30,352 nucleotides of DNA from a virus. A program made the translations under genes and the position numbers. Below, piece after piece: positions 21,324-29,617 of the stretch. The DNA lies in the IMG/VR virus record IMGVR_UViG_3300048592_000125, positions 1 through 30,352 of that record, one strand, 5' to 3'. The notes beneath the pieces were generated by a model. That model made no database searches. It worked only from the letters and a program-made list of their open reading frames with translations, and was not told the DNA's origin. How positions within the stretch are numbered: position 1 is the stretch's first letter; each line of letters opens with the position of its first letter.

Positions 21324-21761
21324 TCAAATCCTCCAGGCGGCGACCACCTTTACCTTGGTCAAGATCATCACGCCGTGAGTGCATTTCATGGCCCAGCGTC
21401 CCGACGGCGTTCGGATAGCCGAGATGTGTTCGGATGTGCCATCCTGACGATAGACACGAACCACTCCCACATCTCCGGGTCGAAACTCGTAGACGCGGGA
21501 GAGATCGAGCTCCTTGGCGATGCGGCGGAAGATCCGCAGCAGCCCGCCGTGCTCACGAAGGATCGCCGAGCACTCTTCTTCAGTCCGGTACTTGCCACGG
21601 AACAGCTCCGCCGGATCGTAGTTCCTGCCCTGAGAGATCATCCAGTCCGCGATGACGAGAGCGCAGTCAGTGTGGCCCCACACGAAGGGGCGGCTGGCTA
21701 CATCTCTCAGAAAGCAGGAAACGTGATAAGCTTCGTTTCGATGCCTGCTAACCGCGAACAT
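21324..21761 (-). CDS. DUF6950 / NlpC-P60-like tail assembly cysteine hydrolase
   Basis: A 145-residue protein with the pattern RPFVWGHTDC (Cys33), YDPAELFRGKYRTEEEC, GGLLRIF, FRPGDVGVV and GTSEHISAI (His112). Cys33 and His112 fit the catalytic pair of NlpC/P60-like proteins; the FxWGxxDC motif followed by ADWM is typical of DUF6950. In siphoviruses the gene just before the tip protein commonly encodes such a hydrolase, used in tail assembly or cell-wall penetration. It overlaps the preceding minor tail gene by 55 bases, longer than other overlaps here, so the true start might be downstream, though I found no better one. Confidence 0.75.
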   Translation of the reverse strand: MFAVSRHRNEAYHVSCFLRDVASRPFVWGHTDCALVIADWMISQGRNYDPAELFRGKYRTEEECSAILREHGGLLRIFRRIAKELDLSRVYEFRPGDVGVVRVYRQDGTSEHISAIRTPSGRWAMKCTHGVMILTKVKVVAAWRI

Positions 21762-22282
21762 ATGGCGTCTCCCGGTGACCTTCGGCGTTGGTCGGTGTCA
21801 GTCAGGTAGCTGTTCCTAGCTCTGGCACGTCCTTCGAACGGCGACTCTGCGGTGAGCACCAGCGACTGAAGCTGAGTCTCTTCATCCGTCTGACGCTTTG
21901 AAGACATGGTCTTCATCAACCCCCAGGTCATCACGAGCGGATTGCCCAGCAGGTTCCAGTCGTCGTCGAAGAACTGCCACATAACTCGGACGAGTCGATT
22001 GTAGTACTCATCTCCTGCAGATCGGGCTATCCGCATAAACCGACGGTCAATCCCCGACAGCTCGAACTTGAGCTCCGGGGCAGTGCCGTTATGCGACTGA
22101 CGAATGCCAGTAACTGCACCCATTCCCATGGTGGGATACCACCGATTGCCTTCGAGGTCTGTGAACTCGGTGTGGCCCGGCCAGTACCTCTGAACGCCTG
22201 ACGCGAAATGGAACTCAGCCATCCGCGCCAGGTTGATCTTCTCTCCTTGAAGGAGACGTCTCTGAAGCCTAGAAAACTCCAC
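21707..22282 (-). CDS. Minor tail protein of the tip complex
   Basis: A 191-residue protein lying between the tape-measure/distal-tail genes and the tail peptidase. It begins MEFSRLQRRLLQGEKINLARMAEFHFASG and contains LEGNRWYPTMGMGAVTGI, FDDDWNLLGNPLVMTWGLM, and near the C-terminus YLTDTDQRRRSPGDAIC. The DQxxRxPGD string with a Cys is often seen in lambda gpL-like or DUF2163-like tip proteins, and a C-terminal Fe-S or hub-binding role is possible. I base the tail-tip call on order and this motif; the exact family is not secured. Confidence 0.65.
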   Translation of the reverse strand: MEFSRLQRRLLQGEKINLARMAEFHFASGVQRYWPGHTEFTDLEGNRWYPTMGMGAVTGIRQSHNGTAPELKFELSGIDRRFMRIARSAGDEYYNRLVRVMWQFFDDDWNLLGNPLVMTWGLMKTMSSKRQTDEETQLQSLVLTAESPFEGRARARNSYLTDTDQRRRSPGDAICSRLAGIETKLITFPAF

Positions 22283-23006
22283 CGAAGCTCTCCCGTGCGA
22301 TAATCGAGGGCTCGTAGGTCTCCCAAGCCCTCAACGTCAGCTGACCACTGCCAGGCTCAGCAAGCGTCATGGTTGCTCGAGGATCATCGAAGTCCAGCAG
22401 CTGACGAAGCGGCGTGTCCGTCCTCATCGGCGGAATAAAGTCGATGTACCCCGAGTCCACGTCTCCCACTTCGCTGGACAAGTTGTGTCTCTCTACATTG
22501 ATGATCATGTAGAGACGCTGCCGACTCGTCTTGTCTCTTACCGAGAAATACTGGCCTCTGCGAATGCGGCCCGACCGATGACAGTCGATCCAGATCCGAG
22601 TAGTCCCAGCCGGTATCGTGGCTCCGTAGGGGTTGTTCCCTGGTGCGGCTACAGGGTAGACCTGAATAATCTGCTTCCTGTTGACGTTGCCGCCCACCGT
22701 GACAGTCGGCTTACTGCTCATCCAGTCGAAGCCTGTAGGCCATGGCGCCTGTCGTCGGTCATAGACGGGAATGATGTACTCGCGAGCACCGCCCTCCATT
22801 TTGGCGATGGCAGCCCGCCACTCGCGAACCTCGTCCGCTGTGGCCAGGTTGTACTTTATCTCAGCGTACCAGTGGGGCGCCGCCGACTGAATAGTCTGAC
22901 GACGCCCGTCTGGCAGAGTCGGGCCGACCTTCACCGAAGGCATGGGGTGGAACATCACCTCATTCGGCCTCAGGATAGGCGGCATATCCTCGAACGTGCT
23001 TACCAT
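22269..23006 (-). CDS. Distal tail / minor tail protein
   Basis: A 245-residue protein directly after the tape measure, the usual place of the distal tail (Dit) or first tip protein. The middle is a beta-rich domain (WYAEIKYNLATADEVREWRAAIAKMEGG, then REYIIPVYDRR), a pattern shared with phage proteins that take part in the DUF2460/gpM-like ring. The C-terminal part (YFSVRDKTSRQRLYMIINVER, then PPMRTDTPLRQLLDFDDPRATMTLAEP) resembles other siphovirus tip proteins in which residues like RxxxDxxDPRAxM are conserved. It starts 1 base after the tape-measure stop and overlaps the next gene by 14 bases. Confidence 0.65.
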   Translation of the reverse strand: MVSTFEDMPPILRPNEVMFHPMPSVKVGPTLPDGRRQTIQSAAPHWYAEIKYNLATADEVREWRAAIAKMEGGAREYIIPVYDRRQAPWPTGFDWMSSKPTVTVGGNVNRKQIIQVYPVAAPGNNPYGATIPAGTTRIWIDCHRSGRIRRGQYFSVRDKTSRQRLYMIINVERHNLSSEVGDVDSGYIDFIPPMRTDTPLRQLLDFDDPRATMTLAEPGSGQLTLRAWETYEPSIIARESFGGVF

Positions 23007-23007
23007 G

Positions 23008-25644
23008 TCAATCGTCCCGCCATTCGTTGCTGCGGCTACGCTGAAGCTCCTTGATCAAGTCAGACTGAGCACGACGGATCTTCTTGTCGATACGATCCAC
23101 AGTAGCTCCGTTAGCCTCGCCCTGGATAGTGATGTTGGTATCACCGAACTGGTAGTTGCTACCACCTCGGCCACCGTGCATCTTCACAGGAATAGACCTG
23201 CCATCCGGCAGTGGAACCGCAGCCTCGGGACCAGCCTCGCCGAAGACAGCAGGACGATTAGTCACACCGCCCTTGGCAAAGCCGCCTCCTATCAGGCCTA
23301 GGATAGCGGAGATGAAGCCACCAAGCCCGCCTCCTCCACCGCCACTGCCTCCACCTGCCAGGGCGCCTCCTAGATCAATGAAGCCTTTCCCGAGTGTACC
23401 AAGACCCTCGGTAGCGACGTTGGTAGTCTGGCCAAACTTAGCGAGTGCCTGCTCAGCGCCAGCCAGTCGGCCCGACCAGTTGTGCATCCCTTCAGGATTG
23501 CCCCACGAAAAGCCTTGAGGACGTTCAAAGCCGCCAAAGGCAGCGGTGGCCTCGCGGACGTTCGTAGAGCTCGTCAGAGCGTTCCAAGCCCGACTCTCGG
23601 GACCCTGCATCTCGAGCCAAGCTAGCTCGTGCTGCTTCATCGGATCGCCAAGGAAGCCGCTGATGCCAGCTCTTCTGTTCTGATGATGCTGGTACAGCCC
23701 ATGAGCCAAGCCTCCGTCGCCCACAGCAGAGGGGTTGAAGCCAGACTCGGCGCCTATGTTGCCCATGACACCCGCGATCTGGTGGGGCTTAAGCCCCTTC
23801 GAAGCCCAGAAATTCCAGGCCATCGACTGAGCGTCACCACCGCCCACTTCGGTGCCAGCAGAGAGTCCGTTGACGGCTTCGTCTACGGTCTGAGCCACAG
23901 CTGATACGCCACCGGCGCTGCTGCCACCGCCACCGCTTCCTCCTGCCAGTCGTTTGAACACGCCAGCGAAGGCACCTTCACCGATCAGAGCTCCCTTGAG
24001 CAACTCAGCTATCAGACGCATGATCGCCTGCTTGGCCTGGTCGCCGCCCTGAACCACACCCATGAGAGCCTGCTCGAGGGTGGAGGCCATGAACTTGCCG
24101 GCTTCCTCGGCAGACTTCTGAGCGTCCTTCAGGTCTTCTGTCTGCTGCTGGATCTCAGCCATGATAGCGGCCTTGTTCCGCAGCTGCTGCTCCTCCTGAG
24201 GAGACAGCGCAATGCCCTTCTGCTGAGCCTGCAGCAGGAGTTCCTGCTCGAGCCTGTATCGACGGCCAGCCTCCTCGGTCATGCCAAGGGCTGTCATCTC
24301 GATCCGAAGCTGAGCGATGCGAAGGTCTGTAGCCCGCATAAGCTCGGCGTAGGTGTCGATAGCCTTCGTTTCCTTAGGCTTGTCGACCCTATCCGGATCG
24401 AAATCCAGCAGATTGGGCTTCTTGGGAGGCTGAACCTCGGGTCCCGCCAGCACAGGCCCGCGGAACTCAGGCCCAGACTCCGTCGGCGAACGTACAGAGT
24501 AGACTCGCTTGGCAACCTGTTCGTAGGCTTCCAGCGCTCGAGCGGCCTTGCCTGCTTCCTCAGTAATCTCGAGGAAGTACTTGGCCGCCTCACGCTGGCT
24601 GGCCGATGCTCTGTCGTCCTCGGCGATGGCCGCCATTTGCTCGCGGAACAGCCGAAGGTTCGGCTCGCCAGCAGCGATGCCCTCGTCCAAGTCCCGCATA
24701 GCCCGACGGAACTGCTCCAGCACGTCAATGCTGCCAGCGAAGTCCTCCATGCTGTAGGAGGTGAAGCTCCTGCCGGGGAACGCGCTCGCGGCGTCCTTCG
24801 CGCCGGTCATGACTGACTCGCGAAGGTCGTCTTGCACGAAGCCGCTCAGGGCGCCAAGGACTCTGACGGACTCGTCAGCGTACCCCTTTACTCCCTTGGC
24901 GGCCTCGCCGTAAGCATCCTTAATGCGACCAATCAGGTCCTCATGACGCTTCAGGGCCTCCTCAACCTGACTGCTGCCGGTGCCCCACGTCGACCACAGG
25001 TAAGAGACACCAGCGGCGAGTGCGGCGAGTCCGACCACAGACAGGTTGATCGGGTTTAGCATCTGCATGAAGCCGGCGCCTAGCGCGGCTATGGCGCTTC
25101 GGATCGTGGTGCCAGGCCCAAACATCTGGGCTATCTGAGCGCCCTGCTGAGTGATGACGATGAAGGGAGACTGGCCTGTGGCAAGTCCCATCGCTATGTC
25201 GTTCAGCTGGAACTGAAGATTGCCCATGTTCTGCATGGTCAGATGCGTGGCGTTGGTTGCACTCCGCCCAAAAGTCTGCATCTGATTGCCGGCGCTGACT
25301 GCCCCGGCACCCGCTGCGTCCATCCTCGACTTCAGTGACGACAGGACGGCAGCAGCGTCCGAAGAAGAGATCGTTCCCGCTTCTATAGCTCGGTTCAACC
25401 GGGCCACTTCAGCGCGGAAATTCTGGGCCGCAGAATAGCCTTCGATGTACTTACGGCGCAGGGCCTCGGCTGTCTTGGCGGCGTTAGCGAAGGACTTGTC
25501 TCCCCGTTCCGTATCCTGTGCCAGCTGATCCCCAGCCTTGCCAGCCTTACGCTGTGCCTCCTCAAGGAGCTTGAGCTTGGAGATGGCGGTCTCAGCGCCA
25601 GTAACAGCGGCCTCGATGCGGAGGGAGTTGATCGTGGTAGTCAT
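23008..25644 (-). CDS. Tape measure protein with internal lysozyme domain
   Basis: An 878-residue protein that sets tail length and helps DNA entry. The N-terminal third is helical with coiled-coil features, followed by the conserved QLNDIAMGLATGQSPFIVIT and QQGAQIAQMFGPG (about 145-175) of TMP_2-type tape measures and a hydrophobic stretch (NLSVVGLAALAAGVSYLW). From about 605 to 740 there is a phage tail lysozyme domain: MAWNFWASKGLKPHQIAGV, then GNIGAESGFNPSAVG with likely catalytic Glu633, and GLAHGLYQHH. The C-terminus has Gly-rich linkers and FAKGGVTNRPAVFGEAGPEAAVPL, usual for this family. The ATG overlaps the GT stop (TGATG). By the usual 0.15 nm per residue the tail would be about 130 nm. 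Confidence 0.92.
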   Translation of the reverse strand: MTTTINSLRIEAAVTGAETAISKLKLLEEAQRKAGKAGDQLAQDTERGDKSFANAAKTAEALRRKYIEGYSAAQNFRAEVARLNRAIEAGTISSSDAAAVLSSLKSRMDAAGAGAVSAGNQMQTFGRSATNATHLTMQNMGNLQFQLNDIAMGLATGQSPFIVITQQGAQIAQMFGPGTTIRSAIAALGAGFMQMLNPINLSVVGLAALAAGVSYLWSTWGTGSSQVEEALKRHEDLIGRIKDAYGEAAKGVKGYADESVRVLGALSGFVQDDLRESVMTGAKDAASAFPGRSFTSYSMEDFAGSIDVLEQFRRAMRDLDEGIAAGEPNLRLFREQMAAIAEDDRASASQREAAKYFLEITEEAGKAARALEAYEQVAKRVYSVRSPTESGPEFRGPVLAGPEVQPPKKPNLLDFDPDRVDKPKETKAIDTYAELMRATDLRIAQLRIEMTALGMTEEAGRRYRLEQELLLQAQQKGIALSPQEEQQLRNKAAIMAEIQQQTEDLKDAQKSAEEAGKFMASTLEQALMGVVQGGDQAKQAIMRLIAELLKGALIGEGAFAGVFKRLAGGSGGGGSSAGGVSAVAQTVDEAVNGLSAGTEVGGGDAQSMAWNFWASKGLKPHQIAGVMGNIGAESGFNPSAVGDGGLAHGLYQHHQNRRAGISGFLGDPMKQHELAWLEMQGPESRAWNALTSSTNVREATAAFGGFERPQGFSWGNPEGMHNWSGRLAGAEQALAKFGQTTNVATEGLGTLGKGFIDLGGALAGGGSGGGGGGLGGFISAILGLIGGGFAKGGVTNRPAVFGEAGPEAAVPLPDGRSIPVKMHGGRGGSNYQFGDTNITIQGEANGATVDRIDKKIRRAQSDLIKELQRSRSNEWRDD

Positions 25645-26428
25645 CAGAGCCCTCGCTTCCGGTTCTCTTCTTCGGCTCTACGTTCTTCGGCGATCTGTTC
25701 GTGACGATCCTTGATGAATGTGGCGTCTAGCGCACGGATCAGGGTCTCGAACCGCCTGAACGAGTCTTGGTCCTCATCGTAGCCATACGCCTGAGCGTAG
25801 GCCACGATAGAAGCGAACGGGATAGCCAGCGGCACCCCGTTCGTAAAGTTGCGATCACCGCTCAGTGACCAGAAAGCCTCGAGGATATGCGTCAGCTCAG
25901 GCCTGAGCTCGGGCTGAGTCCTCAACGGCAAGGGTAGACGGCCGTCCCTCTTTGTCCATTCGTCGAACTCGGCAAGATCTTCGCCGTAAACGATGGCCCA
26001 ACGAAGGACGGCTATCAGTTTCCCTTGTCTTCCTCGAGCTGCTCCTTCTTGGCATTCCGGACCTGCTGGCTCGCCCAGTAAGCGGCGTTCCACAGGTCTA
26101 TGAGGTCGGGATCCTTGAAGTACTCGAGCGCTTTCTCGGCCGAGTAGTGGATAGGCGTGCCATCGTCCTCGGTGAGCCCTCGCCAGTCGAGCATGACGCA
26201 CTCCACGAAGGCGTCTACCTCAACGTCCATAGTGCTCAGCTTGTCCGGCGGCACGCCATTCGCTTTCGCTTCCGCAGCCTTCTCTCGGATAAGGTCGGCG
26301 CGGCGACGCTGGTAGTCGACGTTCTCCAGGCCACGGAGCTTGATAGCGACTCCGTCCAGCCAGGGAATGTCGATCCAGACTCCGCTGCGGATAGCAGCGG
26401 AATTGACCTTGATCTGAGATACCTTCAC
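25644..26428 (-). CDS. Tail assembly chaperone GT, made by -1 frameshift
   Basis: The frameshifted product would have 261 residues: the 137 residues of G followed by 124 residues in the -1 frame, starting LIAVLRWAIVYGEDLAEFDEW and ending with a charged helical tail (FIKDRHEQIAEERRAEEENRKRGL). Both frames meet at the slippery sequence 26018-26024 directly before the G stop. The T part shows conserved-looking helices and lacks a usable start of its own: the open frame extends to 26201 but that part is Arg-rich shadow of G. GT binds the tape measure (through G) and tail-tube subunits (through T) during tail assembly. It ends with a TGATG overlap with the tape-measure gene. Confidence 0.88.
26015..26428 (-). 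CDS. Tail assembly chaperone G
   Basis: A 137-residue helical protein, the unshifted product. It contains IDIPWLDGVAIKLRGLENVDYQRR, a helical middle, DAFVECVMLDWRGLTEDDGTPIHYS and YFKDPDLIDLWNAAYWASQQV, ending EEDKGN. The pattern of a small domain with VDAFVECVMLDWRGL, followed by a cryptic frameshift and the tape measure gene, is that of phage tail assembly chaperones. It overlaps the preceding 61-residue gene by 4 bases. Confidence 0.85.
   Translation of the reverse strand: MKVSQIKVNSAAIRSGVWIDIPWLDGVAIKLRGLENVDYQRRRADLIREKAAEAKANGVPPDKLSTMDVEVDAFVECVMLDWRGLTEDDGTPIHYSAEKALEYFKDPDLIDLWNAAYWASQQVRNAKKEQLEEDKGN
26018..26024 (-). promoter_or_regulatory. Programmed -1 frameshift slippery site GGGAAAC
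   Basis: On the - strand the end of G reads AAG GGA AAC TGA. The heptamer G GGA AAC fits the X XXY YYZ rule perfectly in the G frame and is followed directly by the stop. Slipping back one base gives GGG AAA and then CTG ATA GCC, entering the T frame. Same kind of site and position as in many siphoviruses. Confidence 0.9.
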
Positions 26429-26610
26429 TTCTTGCCTCCACCGGTGAGCGGAAGCTTCGACTCGGCGGTGTCAGCCGGCTCGGCATGCCCCTTGGTGACG
26501 AGCAGCTGAGCGTAGTCGTCGTCCAAGTTATCGACGACTTCTCCTGCGCCGAACAGACGGTAGACTCCGTCTGGGTACCCTTCGAAGGAATGAAGAACGC
26601 GGATCTTCAT
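26425..26610 (-). CDS. Small protein between tail tube and chaperone genes
   Basis: A 61-residue protein with no known function: MKIRVLHSFEGYPDGVYRLF, AGEVVDNLDDDYAQLLVTKGHAEP, ending LPLTGGGKK. The layout (a beta strand KIRVL, a GxF-type turn, AGE-V, then D-YA-LLV-KGHA) recurs in short proteins next to tail or head genes of phages. The start overlaps the tail-tube stop by 4 bases and its stop overlaps the G chaperone start by 4 bases, so it is co-translated with tail genes. It is possibly structural or an assembly factor. Confidence 0.7.
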   Translation of the reverse strand: MKIRVLHSFEGYPDGVYRLFGAGEVVDNLDDDYAQLLVTKGHAEPADTAESKLPLTGGGKK

Positions 26611-27554
26611 GCGACGGCCCTCGTGATCTTGAGGCTGGTGGCCTCAGTGTTGTCGTACGTACCCCTGAACGGGATACGGACCTTAATGTCGTCGTTCAAC
26701 GACTTGCCGATACGCTCACCATCGCCGTACCGCAGACGCGGCAGCAGGAGAGTGTACTTCTTGTTGGCCTCGAAGCCGATGGTGACGGAAAGGGCACCAA
26801 GATCGTGACGATCCACGATCTCGTAGTGGCTCTTATCCTCGAAGTAGATCGTGATCTCGCCTGTCACGTCGCACTTGCCGACGCGAGGCTGCAGCGAGTA
26901 CTCATCGTCTACCACAGGACGCTCGGCCAGATTGTTGTTCACGTTGAGCGAGAAGCTCAAGACCTTCGGCGCGGCCAGCGTGACGGCAGTGCCAGTGAAG
27001 GACCCGATCACCAGAGACCCAGAGGTCGGGATGATCTTCTCGGTGTTGACCGCGGTGTAGGTCGCACCAGTGATGAGCGTATGACCCGTGGCATGATCCT
27101 CCTTCTTCCCGAGGAAGCCGAAGGTGGTCATCATCTTCTCGCGAGCGGGAGCCTCGAGCGACCACGTGTCGACCATCATGCCGGGGAAGCGAGCATAGCG
27201 GGGGTTTGCGCTTCCCACCTCGGACGTCTCTTCGATGGTGAACGAGCGAAGAGTCGAGCCGACCTTGAGGACGTTGGTGGTCCAGGTGCCCATCAGGCAG
27301 GCCTCGATCAAATCATCGAAGCTGCCATAGCTGAACTCGGCCTCGATGCTGCCGCCGGCCGAACGCGAGAGGACGATCTCGTCCACCACGTTGCGGTCAT
27401 CGCGGATCTCATCCGAGGTGGCCGTGCCCTTGTTGCCACGGAGGGAGTTGCGGTTCAGTCGGAGGTTCTTGAACGTCGGCGTGGCCGGCGTAGTCCCCCA
27501 AGTAGTCTCGGCGATGTATGCCGTACGAAGACGAGAGCCCTGATTGATGGCCAT
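26607..27554 (-). CDS. Major tail tube protein
   Basis: A 315-residue protein, the main subunit of the tail tube. The start (INQGSRLRTAYIAETTWGTTPATP, residues 3-26, then LRLNRNSLRGNKGTATSDEIRDDR) is the signature of Phage_tube_2-type tail tube proteins, where the E-TTWGTTP and S-EIR-DR segments are conserved. It is beta-rich throughout, with a Ser/Thr/Val-rich middle and a C-terminal repeat of strands ending SLKITRAV. It precedes the chaperones G/GT and tape measure in the standard order. It starts 12 bases after the tail terminator gene and is probably among the most highly expressed proteins of the operon. Confidence 0.9.
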   Translation of the reverse strand: MAINQGSRLRTAYIAETTWGTTPATPTFKNLRLNRNSLRGNKGTATSDEIRDDRNVVDEIVLSRSAGGSIEAEFSYGSFDDLIEACLMGTWTTNVLKVGSTLRSFTIEETSEVGSANPRYARFPGMMVDTWSLEAPAREKMMTTFGFLGKKEDHATGHTLITGATYTAVNTEKIIPTSGSLVIGSFTGTAVTLAAPKVLSFSLNVNNNLAERPVVDDEYSLQPRVGKCDVTGEITIYFEDKSHYEIVDRHDLGALSVTIGFEANKKYTLLLPRLRYGDGERIGKSLNDDIKVRIPFRGTYDNTEATSLKITRAVA

Positions 27555-27565
27555 GGAGACTGCTC

Positions 27566-27967
27566 CTATTTGACGAAGTAGTAGGTATAAGCGACTTCGA
27601 CGGTGACATATCTCAAGCCATTGACCGTCTCGTCTGTTGACACCAAGTCCTCTGTACAGACGTCTTCGAACCGCTTGGCGCGGAACAAATCCATCAGTTC
27701 CTCCTTGGTATCATCGTTAGCCACACGGTCCTTGTTTGGTCGCGTGACCAGCGTTAGGATCGCTCGGCCCGTTTCCTCCCAGGCAGCGGGAGTGCCGTAA
27801 GGCGCCATGCTAGTCTGGGTTTGCACAGAGGCATCAAACTCGAGCGTGAGGCGCTCGCTGGAGCCGGGGACGCCGGCGCCAGCATCATCCGGACCTACAA
27901 CTGGAGTCTGGCTCCAGTTAGCCGTTAGGTAGGCCAAGAACGCATTGACTACGTTTTTATCTGCCAT
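27566..27967 (-). CDS. Tail terminator protein (gpU-like/DUF4128-like)
   Basis: A 133-residue protein from ATG 27967 (a GTG directly before is possible). It begins MADKNVVNAFLAYLTANWSQTPV, then GSSERLTLEFDASVQTQTSM, GRAILTLVTRPNKDRVANDD, TKEELMDLFRAKRFEDV and VTVEVAYTYYF at the C-terminus. The alpha/beta order with an early helix, a middle strand pair, and a final aromatic strand matches phage tail terminators, which cap the tail tube and join it to the head. The position just before the tail tube gene supports this. The start overlaps the preceding stop by 3 bases. Confidence 0.72.
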   Translation of the reverse strand: MADKNVVNAFLAYLTANWSQTPVVGPDDAGAGVPGSSERLTLEFDASVQTQTSMAPYGTPAAWEETGRAILTLVTRPNKDRVANDDTKEELMDLFRAKRFEDVCTEDLVSTDETVNGLRYVTVEVAYTYYFVK

Positions 27968-28617
27968 CACCTAAACCTTATGATGAGAGCGGGGTTGCGG
28001 CGATCCCGAGCCTGCTGGTGGCGATTGCGTCCCGGCCTCTTCTGAGCCCACCGGCCAAGATGTGTACCGCCTCCTATGATATCGGCGAAGGTAAACTTGA
28101 CTGAGACACCGCCGCCCCGAAACTTCTTCTGAGCGTATTTAGCCGCGTTCTCGAACAGCTTTCCGGGAAACTTACCCTGACCGCGTTCGATCTTTCGAGC
28201 ATAGGCCACAGTTGGGGCTATGATGATCTCAGAGGCTCCTACAGCCTGCGCCGGATCCGTCACGCGGACGCCATCGGCGTAGATCCATATCGTGTCCCTG
28301 AAGCGTCCTGTGAGGACAGGTGCAGTCCTCCTGAGGTAGATCATGATCTGCTCTACCAGATCGCTGACTATCTCGTACTCGACGACGACGCTGCCCGGAA
28401 CCTTCAAGCCTTCCAGCGTGTCGCTGATGCGACCGTCCACGTAGATGACTTTCTCAGGTATCCGGCCCAGCGCCGTCCTGTTGATGTTGTCCGCCTTCTG
28501 TATCTCCTTCTCAGCGAACTTGCGGAACGCCATGGTCTGAGCCTTAGGCGACAACGTGCGATCTATCAGAGCCTCGATTGCCTGGCCCAGTGGCTCGATC
28601 CGAGTCTTGACAGCCAT
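27967..28617 (-). CDS. Neck / tail completion protein (HK97 gp10-like)
   Basis: A 216-residue protein starting at ATG 28617 (TGATG overlap with the upstream stop; the longer frame to 28689 is shadow). It has PLGQAIEALIDRTLSPK, YLRRTAPVLTGRFRDTIWIYADG, YARKIERGQGKFP and KLFENAAKYAQKKF. The segments TAPVLTGRFRDT and AYARKIERG are the core features of HK97 gp10-like neck or tail-completion proteins, where a PxxTGxLRxS motif and a YAxxxExG motif are conserved. It lies between the head-closure gene and the tail terminator, as expected. The C-terminal 35 residues are Arg/Gly-rich. Confidence 0.78.
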   Translation of the reverse strand: MAVKTRIEPLGQAIEALIDRTLSPKAQTMAFRKFAEKEIQKADNINRTALGRIPEKVIYVDGRISDTLEGLKVPGSVVVEYEIVSDLVEQIMIYLRRTAPVLTGRFRDTIWIYADGVRVTDPAQAVGASEIIIAPTVAYARKIERGQGKFPGKLFENAAKYAQKKFRGGGVSVKFTFADIIGGGTHLGRWAQKRPGRNRHQQARDRRNPALIIRFR

Positions 28618-28937
28618 CAGCCGACTCCTTCGAGCTCCACCTCGTAGGCCACGTTGTGAGGCCTGACGTGAATGCCAGTGATCGTCCATTCCTTGCCGCT
28701 GATGACAAGTACATCCACATTCGGCCTCAGCGGCAGGAAACGAGCAGGAACGTCCTCTCCTATCAGCAAGAACCTTCGGAGGAACGGTGACAGGTTACGG
28801 TCCTCCTCGCTTGTGCTGGAGAGCCTGATCTGAACCGCAAGAACCTCGGCATCGTCGAGGCCCTCTCGGCGCAAGGTTACGGTGCTCGCGCCTCGCGCGA
28901 TCATCATCGCTCGGGTTGACGCTGAGAAGCTCATCAC
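28617..28937 (-). CDS. Head closure / head-tail joining protein
   Basis: A 106-residue protein (starts at 28937 or 28934, MM). Its strands are STVTLRREGLDDAEVLAVQIRLS, RFLLIGEDVPARFLPLRPNVDVLVISGKEWTITGIHVR and NVAYEVELEG. This is a compact beta-barrel pattern with a GKEWTITGI turn typical of small head-closure or stopper (Hc1-like) proteins. Gene order (connector, this gene, neck protein) supports the assignment; sequence similarity alone is weak. It overlaps the connector stop by 4 bases. Confidence 0.65.
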   Translation of the reverse strand: MMSFSASTRAMMIARGASTVTLRREGLDDAEVLAVQIRLSSTSEEDRNLSPFLRRFLLIGEDVPARFLPLRPNVDVLVISGKEWTITGIHVRPHNVAYEVELEGVG

Positions 28938-29566
28938 GGCACCAGGCGGTAGGGAGACACAAGACGATCAATAGCAGCCTCGTTCGACTTCATCAGCGAG
29001 CCGGTGGTGTCCCACTCGTGGCTCCCTACTCCGTCTATGACGATGCGCCTAAGTCCTACGTCGTTCCTGGTGCTCGAGTAAAGCGTTCCCACAGTCAGGA
29101 GCAAGGCCTGCTTGATGGGAGCAGGAACATCAGCGGCTGAGGGACCGAAGCCTGCGACGAACCGAACCCGAACTGCCTCTGGCTTACCCGACACGAGCGG
29201 CCAGGTGTAAGGAGCGACAGCAGAAATCGTTGTCCGACCAGTGTTCCACCGTCGGATAGCGTAGTTGTCGGAGTCGATCAACTGATCCGCGCCGTTGATA
29301 TCATCGTAGTGGATCGTAGTGATCGAGCTAGCAGGAAAGGGCAGCTCCATAGACCGAAAGTCATCGTAGTGCTGGTCCCACGTCTGCGATATCATGCAGC
29401 GGCCGAGGACTCCGTTCCATCCGTCGAAGTACTGGACTGCTACGTCTATCAACGCCTCGAGCAGAACATCATCGTCTGTGGACGTGATCCGGCAATGACG
29501 TCTCGCCTCGACGACGGAGATGGGCTTGACGTTAGGAGCAGAGTACCGTGTCGGGGCGTATCCCAT
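28934..29566 (-). CDS. Head-tail connector adaptor (gp6-like)
   Basis: A 210-residue protein with PISVVEARRHCRITSTDDDVLLEALIDVAVQYFDGW near the start, the classical helical core of phage gp6-like connector adaptors (SLEEAK-HLR-DD-DD-LL--LI--A----E). It continues with CMISQTWDQHYDDF, ELPFPASSITTIHYDD, VRVRFVAGFGPSAADVPAPIKQALLLTVG and YSSTRNDVG. The VxxxAGxG..xxxVPxxIKxAxLLxxGxxYxxR pattern is highly characteristic. It forms a ring below the portal. The ATG at 29566 follows AGGAG by 8 bases. Confidence 0.9.
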   Translation of the reverse strand: MGYAPTRYSAPNVKPISVVEARRHCRITSTDDDVLLEALIDVAVQYFDGWNGVLGRCMISQTWDQHYDDFRSMELPFPASSITTIHYDDINGADQLIDSDNYAIRRWNTGRTTISAVAPYTWPLVSGKPEAVRVRFVAGFGPSAADVPAPIKQALLLTVGTLYSSTRNDVGLRRIVIDGVGSHEWDTTGSLMKSNEAAIDRLVSPYRLVP

Positions 29567-29584
29567 CTTCTTCTCCTGAAAAGT

Positions 29585-29608
29585 GAGGCCCGCCCGAAGG
29601 CGAGCCTC
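29585..29608 (-). terminator. Stem with UUCG tetraloop, likely attenuating terminator
   Basis: On the - strand GAGGCTCGCC-TTCG-GGCGGGCCTC forms a 10-base stem with one mismatch capped by the very stable UUCG loop and followed by ACTTTTC. It lies just after the gene ending at 29618 and before the connector gene. It probably lowers read-through from the highly expressed capsid genes or stabilises their message; the U-tract is short. Confidence 0.65.
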
Positions 29609-29617
29609 AGCCTCAGA

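Noticed and set aside
25644-26201. T frame as an independent gene
   Set aside because: The first 61 residues are Arg-rich shadow of the G chaperone and no ribosome-binding site is present; the frame is reached by frameshift at 26018-26024.
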